A stretch of 9,577 nucleotides of DNA from JAOUEE01 sp051011595 (GTDB lineage Bacteria > Actinomycetota > Acidimicrobiia > Acidimicrobiales > SHLQ01), in contig JBPCTQ010000006.1 in assembly GCA_051011595.1 (NCBI GenBank), positions 1 through 9,577 on the forward strand. Reading direction: 5' to 3'. This document shows positions 1-6,211 of the stretch, one piece after another. How positions within the stretch are numbered: the first letter of the stretch is position 1; each line of letters opens with the position of its first letter. Position numbers and translations under genes: made by a program. The notes below the pieces were generated by a model. The model was given only the letters and a program-made list of their open reading frames with translations, was not told where the DNA came from and ran no database searches.

Positions 1-363
1 GCCGCGGCCGACTATGACAACGACGGTGATGTCGACGTGGCCGTGGGCACCATCGGCGGGCGGCTGGCGCTGTTGCGCAACACCGGGTCCGGCGGCCACT
101 GGCTGACGGTGGCTCCCGATCCCGCGCTCCCGGGCACGGTGGTCACCGTCCGCGCCGATGGCACCAACCAGCGACGAGAGGTGGTGGCCGGAAGTAGCTA
201 CCTGTCGTCGGAGGATCCTCGGCTGCACTTTGGTCTGGGTGCGACCGCCACCGGAGTGAGTGTTCGGGTCCGCTGGCCCGACGGCCTGGAATGGGCGGTC
301 GACGACCCGGCGGTCGATCAGATTCTCACCATCTCGCGCGACGACGCGAACATCGAGAGCTGA
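1..363 (+). CDS. FG-GAP / ASPIC-UnbV domain protein, C-terminal part (5' end outside window)
   Basis: The frame is open from base 1 and ends at TGA 361-363, giving the last 120 residues. The fragment starts inside an FG-GAP/VCBS-like repeat with a calcium-loop-like acidic stretch (DYDNDGDVD, residues 3-11), followed by an RNTG turn. Residues about 28-110 match the ASPIC/UnbV domain pattern: GHWLTV, a VTVRADG strand, REVVAGSSYLSSEDPRLHFGLG, then VRVRWPDG. In known families this domain ends CRTAC1-like beta-propeller proteins, which are usually secreted or surface-bound; their biochemical role is poorly defined. No signal peptide can be judged because the N-terminus is missing. The gene ends 46 nt before the next one, which seems to have its own promoter. 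The domain call is firm; the cellular role is unknown. Confidence 0.85.
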   Translation, partial: AAADYDNDGDVDVAVGTIGGRLALLRNTGSGGHWLTVAPDPALPGTVVTVRADGTNQRREVVAGSSYLSSEDPRLHFGLGATATGVSVRVRWPDGLEWAVDDPAVDQILTISRDDANIES

Positions 364-397
364 ACCTGGCCGACCGACCGCCGACCAGGACTGGCGG

Positions 398-403
398 TAG
401 ATT
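398..403 (+). promoter_or_regulatory. Candidate -10 box (TAGATT) for a leaderless GTG start
   Basis: TAGATT fits the actinobacterial TAnnnT -10 pattern and ends six bases before the GTG at 410. That spacing would put transcription start on or next to the start codon. There is no Shine-Dalgarno sequence before this GTG, which supports a leaderless message. No convincing -35 box is visible. Confidence 0.4.
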
Positions 404-409
404 CGCCCG

Positions 410-838
410 GTGCGAAGTCTGAACGAGATCACCCATGGCGAAGCGGCAACCATCATCGACGCGGTACGGGTCGAGCTCGATGCCGACGGGCGGGGCGCGG
501 CGGTGGCCGTGGTCGACCGCCACGGGGAGCTGATTGCGTTCCTGCGCACCGACGGGTGTCCGTTGCCGTCGATCAACAACGCCATCCACAAGGCCTTCAC
601 GGCGGTGCGAGAGCGCACCGAATCGGCCACCATCGGCCAGAAGTCCCGCACGGAGTCGTTCCCCATCACCAACTTCGGCGACCTGCGCTACACCGGCTGG
701 GGTGGTGGTGTGCCCATCATGGTGGGTGACGAGGTTGCCGGTGCCGTGGGTGTGAGCGGCCTGCCCGAGGCCGACGACATCGTTTTGGCCACCATGGCGG
801 CCAATCTGTTCGCCGACGGCGGGTCACCAGAGGCCTGA
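410..838 (+). CDS. GlcG/HbpS-like (DUF336, haem-degrading family) protein
   Basis: A 142-residue protein whose whole length matches the GlcG/HbpS (Haem_degrading, DUF336) fold. Visible signatures are AVAVVDRHGELIAF (about 31-44), RTDG (46-49), the NNAIHKAFTA helix (56-65), the GGGVPI turn (98-103) and AGAVGVSG (110-117). Members bind haem or other small ligands, and some assist haem breakdown or sensing. The exact ligand cannot be read from sequence, and I see no signal peptide, unlike secreted HbpS. GTG at 410 is chosen because it follows a TAGATT box by six bases and leaves the conserved first helix intact; there is no ribosome-binding site. The stop lies 5 nt before the haloperoxidase-like gene, so the two are probably co-transcribed. 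The link to a peroxidase is suggestive but not proven. Confidence 0.85.
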   Translation: MRSLNEITHGEAATIIDAVRVELDADGRGAAVAVVDRHGELIAFLRTDGCPLPSINNAIHKAFTAVRERTESATIGQKSRTESFPITNFGDLRYTGWGGGVPIMVGDEVAGAVGVSGLPEADDIVLATMAANLFADGGSPEA

Positions 839-843
839 CTCCC

Positions 844-2706
844 ATGGTCCTCTTCCCGACCGGCACCCGCCGAGCGGTGGCGCTGGTAGTGGTCACACTG
901 CTGGCGGCGGCCGGGTGTGCGAGCTCTGAGTCCGACACTGTCGAGGAGCCCCGATGTCCGGGCGCGCCGACCGCATCGGTGGCCCGCCAGTGGAACGAGG
1001 CGCTGTTGGGTGCCGTCCGTCTCGACGTGCCGTCGCCAACCGTTCACGCCCGCAACCTGTTTCACACTTCGGCTGCCATGTGGGATGCATGGGCTGCCTA
1101 CGACGAGGAGGCCAGCGGCGTCTTCGTGACCGAGAAACACGAAGCCGACGATGTGACCGCGGCCCGTGAAGAGGCCATCAGCCACGCCGCTTACGGCGTG
1201 CTCGAATCCCGCTACCTGTTGTCGCCCGGGGCCGAGGAGTCGATCACCGGCTTCGAGGATCTGATGCGCACGTTGTGCCTCGACCCGGCCGACACGTCGG
1301 CCGAGGGTGACTCACCAGTGGCGGTGGGCAACCGAATCGCCGACACCGTGCTGGCGGCGTCGGCCGACGACGGCAGCAACGAAGCCGACGGGTACCTCGA
1401 CCCCACGTACCAGCCGGTGAACGAGCCTCTGATGGTGGACCGTCCCGGCACCCAGATGGTCGACCCCAACCGGTGGCAGCCACTCGATATCGAAGGCATG
1501 GTGGCCCAGAACGGCGCCCCCCTCGACGAGAACGTCCAGGTCTTCGTGGGTTCACATTGGGGTGGGGTGACACCGTTCGCCATCGCTCCCGCCGACGGGT
1601 CCGGCCCCGCACTCGACCCCGGCCCGCCGCCGCTGCTCGGCGATCCTGACACCGACGGCGAGTTCAAGGCGGGCGCACTGGCCGTGCTGCGTCACGGGGC
1701 CACCCTCGATCCCGACTCGGCAACAACCGTCGACATCGGGCCCGGGGCCATGGGTGATGCGCCGCCCGGCCAGTACGACAGTGACGGATGGGACGAGAAC
1801 CCGGTCACGGGCGAACCGTACGAACCCAACGGAGTGTCGGCCGGTGACTTCGGGCGGGCGGTGGCCGAGTTCTGGGCCGACGGCCCGTCGTCGGAGACAC
1901 CTCCGGGCCACTGGAACGTGGTGGCCAACGCCGTCACCGATCAGCTCGACGAGTTGCGTATCGGCGGTCAGGGTGAGGTGGTCGACGCCCTGGAGTGGGA
2001 CGTCAAGCTGTACCTGGCGCTGAACGGTGCGGTGCACGATTCCGCGGTTGCCGCATGGGGGGCCAAACGAACCTACGACTACGCCCGTCCCATCTCGATG
2101 ATCCGATACATGGGTGGGCTCGGGCAGTCGAGCAACCCCGGGGGCCGGTCGTACCACCCCGACGGGCTGCCACTGGAGCAGGGGTTGGTTGCGGTGATCA
2201 CGCCGGGATCGAGCGCCCCCGGCGCCCGCCATGCTCACCTGGCCGACCATGTCGGCTCGCTGGCCGTCCGCACCTGGCTGGGCCCGCCTGCCGATCCCGA
2301 GACCGACGCCGGTGGCGTGGGTTGGCTGCTGGCCGAGGAGTGGATGCCGTATCAGCTGCCCACCTTCGTCACCCCAGCCTTCGCCGGCTACATCTCGGGA
2401 CACAGCACGTTTAGCCGGGCGGCGGCCGAGGTGCTCGGTGCCATCACCGGCAGCCCGTATTTCCCGGGTGGGTTGGGAGAGTGGACGGTGCCGGCCGGGT
2501 CGTTGGAGTTCGAGGCCGGACCCGACACCGACGTGGTGCTGCAGTGGGCGTCGTACGTCGATGCGGCTGACCAGGCCGGTTGGTCGCGGCTGTACGGCGG
2601 TATCCATCCACCGGCCGATGACTTCCCCGGCCGTGAGGTGGGGGCCCAGGCCGGTCAGGCGGCATGGGACCTGGCCCGGGCCCACTACATCGGCGCCACC
2701 GACTGA
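844..2706 (+). CDS. Vanadium-dependent haloperoxidase / PAP2-superfamily lipoprotein
   Basis: A 620-residue exported protein. Residues 1-24 form a signal peptide (RR at 9-10, hydrophobic 11-23) ending in AAGC, so Cys25 is the probable lipidation site, although the -3 residue is Ala rather than the usual Leu. The C-terminal half holds the complete vanadate pocket with family spacing: Lys408 and Arg415 (KRTYDYARP, seven apart), Ser518-Gly519-His520 (YISGHS), and Arg582 with His588 (RLYGGIH, six apart). These correspond to K353, R360, S402, G403, H404, R490 and H496 of the fungal chloroperoxidase. Phe513 sits where that enzyme has F397. Such enzymes use vanadate and H2O2 to oxidise halides, but the fold is shared with acid phosphatases, so phosphatase activity is an alternative. 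It follows the GlcG-like gene by 5 nt, with a weak AGAGG site at 829-833. Confidence 0.88.
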   Translation: MVLFPTGTRRAVALVVVTLLAAAGCASSESDTVEEPRCPGAPTASVARQWNEALLGAVRLDVPSPTVHARNLFHTSAAMWDAWAAYDEEASGVFVTEKHEADDVTAAREEAISHAAYGVLESRYLLSPGAEESITGFEDLMRTLCLDPADTSAEGDSPVAVGNRIADTVLAASADDGSNEADGYLDPTYQPVNEPLMVDRPGTQMVDPNRWQPLDIEGMVAQNGAPLDENVQVFVGSHWGGVTPFAIAPADGSGPALDPGPPPLLGDPDTDGEFKAGALAVLRHGATLDPDSATTVDIGPGAMGDAPPGQYDSDGWDENPVTGEPYEPNGVSAGDFGRAVAEFWADGPSSETPPGHWNVVANAVTDQLDELRIGGQGEVVDALEWDVKLYLALNGAVHDSAVAAWGAKRTYDYARPISMIRYMGGLGQSSNPGGRSYHPDGLPLEQGLVAVITPGSSAPGARHAHLADHVGSLAVRTWLGPPADPETDAGGVGWLLAEEWMPYQLPTFVTPAFAGYISGHSTFSRAAAEVLGAITGSPYFPGGLGEWTVPAGSLEFEAGPDTDVVLQWASYVDAADQAGWSRLYGGIHPPADDFPGREVGAQAGQAAWDLARAHYIGATD

Positions 2707-2742
2707 CGTCACGCCAGATCGGGCGGGGGCGGGACGGTCGCG

Positions 2743-2748
2743 TAGGGT
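2743..2748 (+). promoter_or_regulatory. Candidate -10 box (TAGGGT) for the Gfo/Idh/MocA gene
   Basis: TAGGGT fits TAnnnT and lies in the 72-nt gap after the haloperoxidase gene. It would give a short leader of about 25 nt that includes the AGGAG ribosome site. No -35 hexamer stands out in the G-rich stretch upstream. Confidence 0.3.
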
Positions 2749-2766
2749 GCCCCCACACCCGAGGCG

Positions 2767-2771
2767 AGGAG
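2767..2771 (+). promoter_or_regulatory. Ribosome-binding site AGGAG deciding the 2779 start
   Basis: AGGAG lies seven bases before ATG 2779, within GAGGCGAGGAG. This supports that ATG over the downstream in-frame Met at codon 9. Confidence 0.7.
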
Positions 2772-2778
2772 TCGACCG

Positions 2779-3960
2779 ATGAGCGAGAACCCGGTGATCG
2801 ACATGTTGGGCCGGCGGCTGCGCCTGGGTGTCATCGGTGGTGGACCGGGCAGTTTCATCGGGGCGATGCATCGGGCAGCAGCGCGCCTCGACGACCGCTA
2901 CGACCTGGTGGCCGGTGCGCTGTCGTCGGACCCCGATCGGTCCCGCCAAGCCTGTTTCGAACTGGGGCTCGATCCGGCTCGCAGCTACGGCAGCGGGCAA
3001 GAGCTCATCGACGCAGAGGCGGCGCGGGACGACGGTGTCGATGTGGTGGCGGTGATGACCCCCAACGATTCCCATCACCATCTGGCCCTGGCCGCACTCG
3101 ATGCCGGGTTCGACCTCATCATCGACAAACCCATCACCAACACGTTGGAGGAGGCAGTGGAGGTGGTCGACGCGGTGCGGGTCACCGGCCTGGTCTGTTG
3201 CCTCACCCACAACTACACCGGCTATCCCATGGTTCGCCAGGCCAGGGCCATGGTGGCGGAGGGCATGGTGGGCGAGATCCGGCTGATCCAGGTCGAGTAC
3301 GTCCAGGGCGGAAAGGCCAAAGGCACCACCTTCGCCGACGGCGCCGAGCTGCCCTGGCGCTACGACCCCGTTCGCGGCGGGCCGTCGTTGGTGATGGGCG
3401 ACATCGGAACCCACGCCCACAACCTGGTGCGCTTCATCAGCAGGCTCGAAGTGGATGAGGTGGCCGCCGAGGTGGGCACGATCATGCCCGGCGGCACCGT
3501 CCACGATTTCGCGGGTGCCATGCTGCGGTTCGACAACGGTGCTCGGGGGAGTTTCTGGGTCACCCAGGCCGCCGCCGGTGTGGAGAATTGTCTTCGCATC
3601 CGGGTGTCAGGGTCTCTTGGCAGCCTCGAATGGGAACAGGAGCGACCCACGTTGTTGGTGTTCAAACCCCTCGACGGCCCGGCCGAGATGCGCACCCCCG
3701 ACGGCCCCGGCACCCTGCCCCTCGCGGCGAGGGCCAGCCGCATCGTGCGGGGTCATCCAGAGGGTTTCCACGAGGGTTTCGCCAACCTCTACACCGACGC
3801 CGCCGAGGCCATTGCGGCGCGGAGGTCCGGCCAGTCGCCCGATCCGTATGCCCTGCACTACCCCGACGCCGAAGACGGCCTTCTCGGGGTTCGGTTCGTC
3901 GAAGCCGCCATCGAGTCGAGCAAGGCGGGTGGGGCCTGGACCTCATGCGCCCTGCCCTGA
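2779..3960 (+). CDS. Gfo/Idh/MocA family NAD(P)-dependent oxidoreductase
   Basis: A 393-residue cytosolic dehydrogenase. The N-terminal Rossmann domain starts with LGVIGGGPGSFIG (about 16-28), a glycine-rich loop of the subgroup with an extra residue pair, and continues to AVMTPNDSHHHLALAALDAG. The family's EKP motif appears as Asp116-Lys117-Pro118 (IIDKPIT); the lysine is the expected catalytic residue. The C-terminal alpha/beta domain carries MGDIGTHAHN, with Asp208 and His212 in the usual catalytic positions and Asn215 where many members have Asp. Relatives oxidise or reduce sugars, inositols or similar polyols; the substrate here cannot be assigned. The start is fixed by AGGAG at 2767. 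The following serine hydrolase gene begins 68 nt downstream with its own strong ribosome site, so an operon is possible. No sugar transporter or kinase is adjacent. Confidence 0.9.
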   Translation: MSENPVIDMLGRRLRLGVIGGGPGSFIGAMHRAAARLDDRYDLVAGALSSDPDRSRQACFELGLDPARSYGSGQELIDAEAARDDGVDVVAVMTPNDSHHHLALAALDAGFDLIIDKPITNTLEEAVEVVDAVRVTGLVCCLTHNYTGYPMVRQARAMVAEGMVGEIRLIQVEYVQGGKAKGTTFADGAELPWRYDPVRGGPSLVMGDIGTHAHNLVRFISRLEVDEVAAEVGTIMPGGTVHDFAGAMLRFDNGARGSFWVTQAAAGVENCLRIRVSGSLGSLEWEQERPTLLVFKPLDGPAEMRTPDGPGTLPLAARASRIVRGHPEGFHEGFANLYTDAAEAIAARRSGQSPDPYALHYPDAEDGLLGVRFVEAAIESSKAGGAWTSCALP

Positions 3961-4014
3961 CGGCCAGGACGTTCTGCCCTTGCCCAGCGCCTGATCGTGG
4001 GCCACCCTCGCTCG

Positions 4015-4023
4015 GGAGGAGGG
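4015..4023 (+). promoter_or_regulatory. Strong Shine-Dalgarno site for the serine hydrolase
   Basis: GGAGGAGGG lies five bases before ATG 4029 and is the strongest ribosome site in the window. CCCTC at 4005-4009 could pair with GAGGG at 4019-4023 and partly mask it; with only five pairs this is a weak possibility. Confidence 0.7.
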
Positions 4024-4028
4024 ACTGA

Positions 4029-5294
4029 ATGGCTCGATCGCTTCTGAATCAGGTGACCGACACCGTGGCCCGGCGGTGCTGGGTCCCACGCGACCTCGAG
4101 GCCATCACCGTCCGGGGGGCCGAGAGCGGCGACGCGGACAGCGCGGAGCAGATCTGGGGCAGGGTCGAAGACCTCTACCGCACCGGTGTGCATCCGGGTA
4201 TCCAGGTCTGCATCCGTCACCAGGGCGACGTCGTGGTCGACCGAGCCATCGGCCATGCCCGCGGGAATCGACCCGGTCACCGCCTCGACCCCGACCACGC
4301 CGTACCCATGGAGCTCGATACTCCCGTCAACCTGTTCTCGGCGGCCAAGGCGATCACCGCCATGTTGATGCACAAACTCGAAGAAGAGGGTGTGCTCGGC
4401 CTCGACGACCGGGTCAGTGACTACGTGCCCGGGTTTGGGCGGCACGGGAAAGGCGACATCACGATCCGCCAGGTGCTGAGCCACCGATCCGGTACACCCT
4501 CGCTGCCGTCGGAGGCCTTCGACCTCGAACTGCTGGCCGATCCCGAACGCATCGAGGCCATGTTGTGTGACCTCGAACCTTCGGCGATGGCCGGAGGGCC
4601 ACCGGCGTACCACGCGGTGGTGGGCGGGTTCGTCATGGAGGCCGTGGCCCAGCGTGCAGCCGGGCGCAGCCTGCGTGATGTGCTGGCCGTCGACATCCGC
4701 GACCCGCTCGCGTTGACCTGGTTCGATCTCGGCGTCGACGAGGCCGACGCTCACAAGGTGGCCCACAACGTCGAAACCGGCTTTCCGCTGCTGAAGCCGC
4801 TGGAGATGATGATGAGCCGGGTGCTGGGCACCCGGTGGGATCACGTCCTGCATCTCTCCAACGACCCGCGCTTTCTCACCGGGATCATCCCGTCCGGCAA
4901 CGTGATCGTGACCGCCAACGATGCAGCCACCTTCTACCAGTGTCTGCTCAACGGCGGTTCTATCAACGGCGTACGGGTGTTCAAGGAGGACACCATCGCC
5001 GGCGCCATCGCCCACGAGGGAGAAGGGCTGCCCTTGGATCGGCAGCTATTCATGCCCATGCGGTACAGCGCCGGTTTCATGCTGGGCGCCGAGCAGGCCA
5101 GCCTCTACGGCTGGAACCATCCCCGAGCCTTCGGCCACGTGGGAATGTCGAACCTGTTCACCTGGGCCGACCCCGATCGCGACCTGGTGGTGGCGCTGTT
5201 GACCACGGGAAAGCCGGTGCTCGGCCCGCACATCGTGGCCCTACCCCGGCTGATCAGCACGATCCACGAGGTGTTCCCTGACCAGACCCTCTAG
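4029..5294 (+). CDS. Beta-lactamase-fold serine hydrolase (class C / esterase EstB-like)
   Basis: A 421-residue protein of the serine beta-lactamase-related family (PF00144 type). The SxxK motif is Ser104-Ala-Ala-Lys107 (LFSAAKAIT). The second-motif tyrosine is probably Tyr194 (PAYHAVVGG). The LSHRSG segment (150-155) corresponds to the common LLxHTSG, and the third motif is probably His370-Val-Gly372 (FGHVGMS), as in esterase-type members rather than the KTG of true class C beta-lactamases. The enzyme should therefore be a serine esterase, amidase or peptidase, and antibiotic resistance should not be inferred. No signal peptide is visible, suggesting a cytosolic enzyme. About 50 residues precede the domain's usual PGxQV start (PGIQVCI, 56-62), a modest N-terminal extension. 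The start is set by the strong ribosome site at 4015-4023. The substrate is unknown. Confidence 0.9.
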   Translation: MARSLLNQVTDTVARRCWVPRDLEAITVRGAESGDADSAEQIWGRVEDLYRTGVHPGIQVCIRHQGDVVVDRAIGHARGNRPGHRLDPDHAVPMELDTPVNLFSAAKAITAMLMHKLEEEGVLGLDDRVSDYVPGFGRHGKGDITIRQVLSHRSGTPSLPSEAFDLELLADPERIEAMLCDLEPSAMAGGPPAYHAVVGGFVMEAVAQRAAGRSLRDVLAVDIRDPLALTWFDLGVDEADAHKVAHNVETGFPLLKPLEMMMSRVLGTRWDHVLHLSNDPRFLTGIIPSGNVIVTANDAATFYQCLLNGGSINGVRVFKEDTIAGAIAHEGEGLPLDRQLFMPMRYSAGFMLGAEQASLYGWNHPRAFGHVGMSNLFTWADPDRDLVVALLTTGKPVLGPHIVALPRLISTIHEVFPDQTL

Positions 5295-5308
5295 TCGGCC
5301 GCTCGGAT

Positions 5309-5354
5309 CATACTGAAAAACATATATTCGACATACTGAATACGCTATAGTATG
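5309..5354 (+). promoter_or_regulatory. AT-rich promoter/operator of the HTH-nucleotidyltransferase module
   Basis: This 46-base stretch is about 30% GC in an otherwise GC-rich window. CATACTGAA occurs at 5309-5317 and again at 5332-5340, 23 bases apart. CATACT at 5332-5337 is also matched by its reverse complement AGTATG at 5349-5354, making an imperfect dyad with an 11-base spacer. The second arm overlaps TATAGT (5346-5351), a good -10 box ending six bases before ATG 5358. Three half-sites around a -10 box suggest autorepression by the HTH protein encoded just downstream. Binding is inferred. No well-placed -35 is seen; TTCGAC at 5327 is too close to the -10. Confidence 0.6.
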
Positions 5355-5357
5355 GTC

Positions 5358-5696
5358 ATGACGACCGACCGATTCGTCGCCGACACGACGGCCCGCATTG
5401 CCGAGCTGGTTCGTTGGGCCCGTCGTCAGGCCGGCCTGAGTCAGGTTGAGCTGGCCGCAGCCGTGGGGACCACCCAGTCGGCGGTGTCGCGGTGGGAGCG
5501 AGCCCATGACGAGCCACGACTCTCCACGCTGACCGCCATCATGGCGGCATGTGGTCGTCGGCTCGAATTGTTGGCCGAGGCCGACGATGTCGATCGCGCG
5601 CAGATTCGCCAACAACTGGCCATGACACCGGCCCAGCGACTCGAATCGGTGGTCAACACCAGTCTTACCGTCGCCAGTGCCCGCCGGCTCGACTGA
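5358..5696 (+). CDS. XRE/Cro-type helix-turn-helix protein, putative antitoxin and autorepressor
   Basis: A 112-residue protein with an N-terminal XRE HTH domain at about 14-65: LVRWARRQAGLSQVELA is helices 1-2, and TTQSAVSRWER (38-48) is the recognition helix. The C-terminal tail (80-112, RAQIRQQLAMTPAQRLESVV) is an Arg-rich helical segment with a TPAQRL motif; from memory, similar tails occur in HTH partners of nucleotidyltransferase toxins. I prefer ATG 5358 over ATG 5352: the TATAGT box ends at 5351, so transcription should begin at about 5358 and exclude the earlier ATG. That makes the message leaderless, and there is no Shine-Dalgarno site. The stop overlaps the next start (TGATG), as in translationally coupled pairs. 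The likely role is to repress its own promoter and neutralise the downstream enzyme; that function is inferred from arrangement. Confidence 0.85.
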   Translation: MTTDRFVADTTARIAELVRWARRQAGLSQVELAAAVGTTQSAVSRWERAHDEPRLSTLTAIMAACGRRLELLAEADDVDRAQIRQQLAMTPAQRLESVVNTSLTVASARRLD

Positions 5697-6199
5697 TGCC
5701 GGCACCCCTCGACCCAGCGTGCCTGTTCACGGTGCTGGCTGAACACGACGTCGACTACGTCCTCATCGGCGGTCTGGCTGCCGTGCTCCATGGATCGACA
5801 GCCATGACCAACGATGCCGACATCGTGCCGGCCCGAACCGACGAGAACCTGCGGCACCTGAGCCAGGCGCTCATCGAGCTGGAAGCGCGACTGCGCGTGC
5901 CCGAGAATCCCGAAGGCCTCGACTTCGAGCCCCACCCGGCGCTCCTGAGCTCGATTGCAATGCTCAACATGACCACTCGCTGCGGCGACCTCGACATGAC
6001 GTTCTCGCCGGCCGGGCTGACCGACTACGACAACCTCGTGACCAACAGCGCCACGTTCGAACTGGCCGGACGGCGAGTCAAGGTGGCGGCGTTGGCTGAC
6101 ATCATCCGGTCCAAGGAGACGGCCGGGAGGGCCAAGGACCAGGCCACGCTCCCGATCCTGTATGCCCTGGCCGAAGAGATCAACCGACGTGAAACCTGA
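5696..6199 (+). CDS. Small nucleotidyltransferase, putative toxin of an HTH-NTase pair
   Basis: A 167-residue protein of the DNA polymerase beta-like nucleotidyltransferase superfamily, in the AbiEii/DUF6036-like style. YVLIGGLAAVLHGS (21-34) carries the Gly25-Gly26 substrate loop. Asp40-Ala-Asp42 (TNDADIV) provides the first two metal ligands, and GDLDMTF (97-103) offers Asp98 or Asp100 as the third acid. The C-terminal VAALADIIRSKETAGRAKDQ (130-149) has Lys140, Arg145, Lys147 and Asp148, a pattern common in this group. Known relatives in toxin-antitoxin or abortive-infection systems transfer nucleotides to tRNA or other targets; the target here is unknown. ATG 5696 overlaps the HTH stop and leaves a natural N-terminus; the frame stays open further upstream, but that part only overlaps the HTH gene. 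It ends 12 nt from the convergent VOC gene. Confidence 0.82.
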   Translation: MPAPLDPACLFTVLAEHDVDYVLIGGLAAVLHGSTAMTNDADIVPARTDENLRHLSQALIELEARLRVPENPEGLDFEPHPALLSSIAMLNMTTRCGDLDMTFSPAGLTDYDNLVTNSATFELAGRRVKVAALADIIRSKETAGRAKDQATLPILYALAEEINRRET

Positions 6200-6211
6200 G
6201 CCAGCGGTGCT

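Noticed and set aside
1552..3504. 650-codon open frame on the minus strand
   Set aside because: It lies opposite the haloperoxidase and Gfo/Idh/MocA genes, both with clear motifs. The translation is His/Gly/Arg-rich with no domain pattern, as expected for an antisense shadow in GC-rich DNA.
4817..4835. Perfect eight-pair inverted repeat CCGGGTGC / GCACCCGG with a three-base loop
   Set aside because: It is inside the serine hydrolase coding sequence, far from either end, has no T-tract, and is explained by ordinary codons; likely chance in GC-rich DNA.
3858..5015. 385-codon open frame on the minus strand
   Set aside because: It is antisense to the serine hydrolase, has no recognisable motif and no ribosome site; a compositional shadow.
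4029..5294. Reading the serine hydrolase as an antibiotic-resistance beta-lactamase
   Set aside because: SxxK is present, but the third motif looks like HVG instead of KTG and there is no signal peptide. It fits the broad esterase/peptidase branch better.
5549..5695. Earlier start for the nucleotidyltransferase
   Set aside because: These 49 codons overlap the HTH gene and encode a Ser/Arg-rich sequence typical of an off-frame reading. ATG 5696 overlaps the HTH stop in the usual coupled manner.
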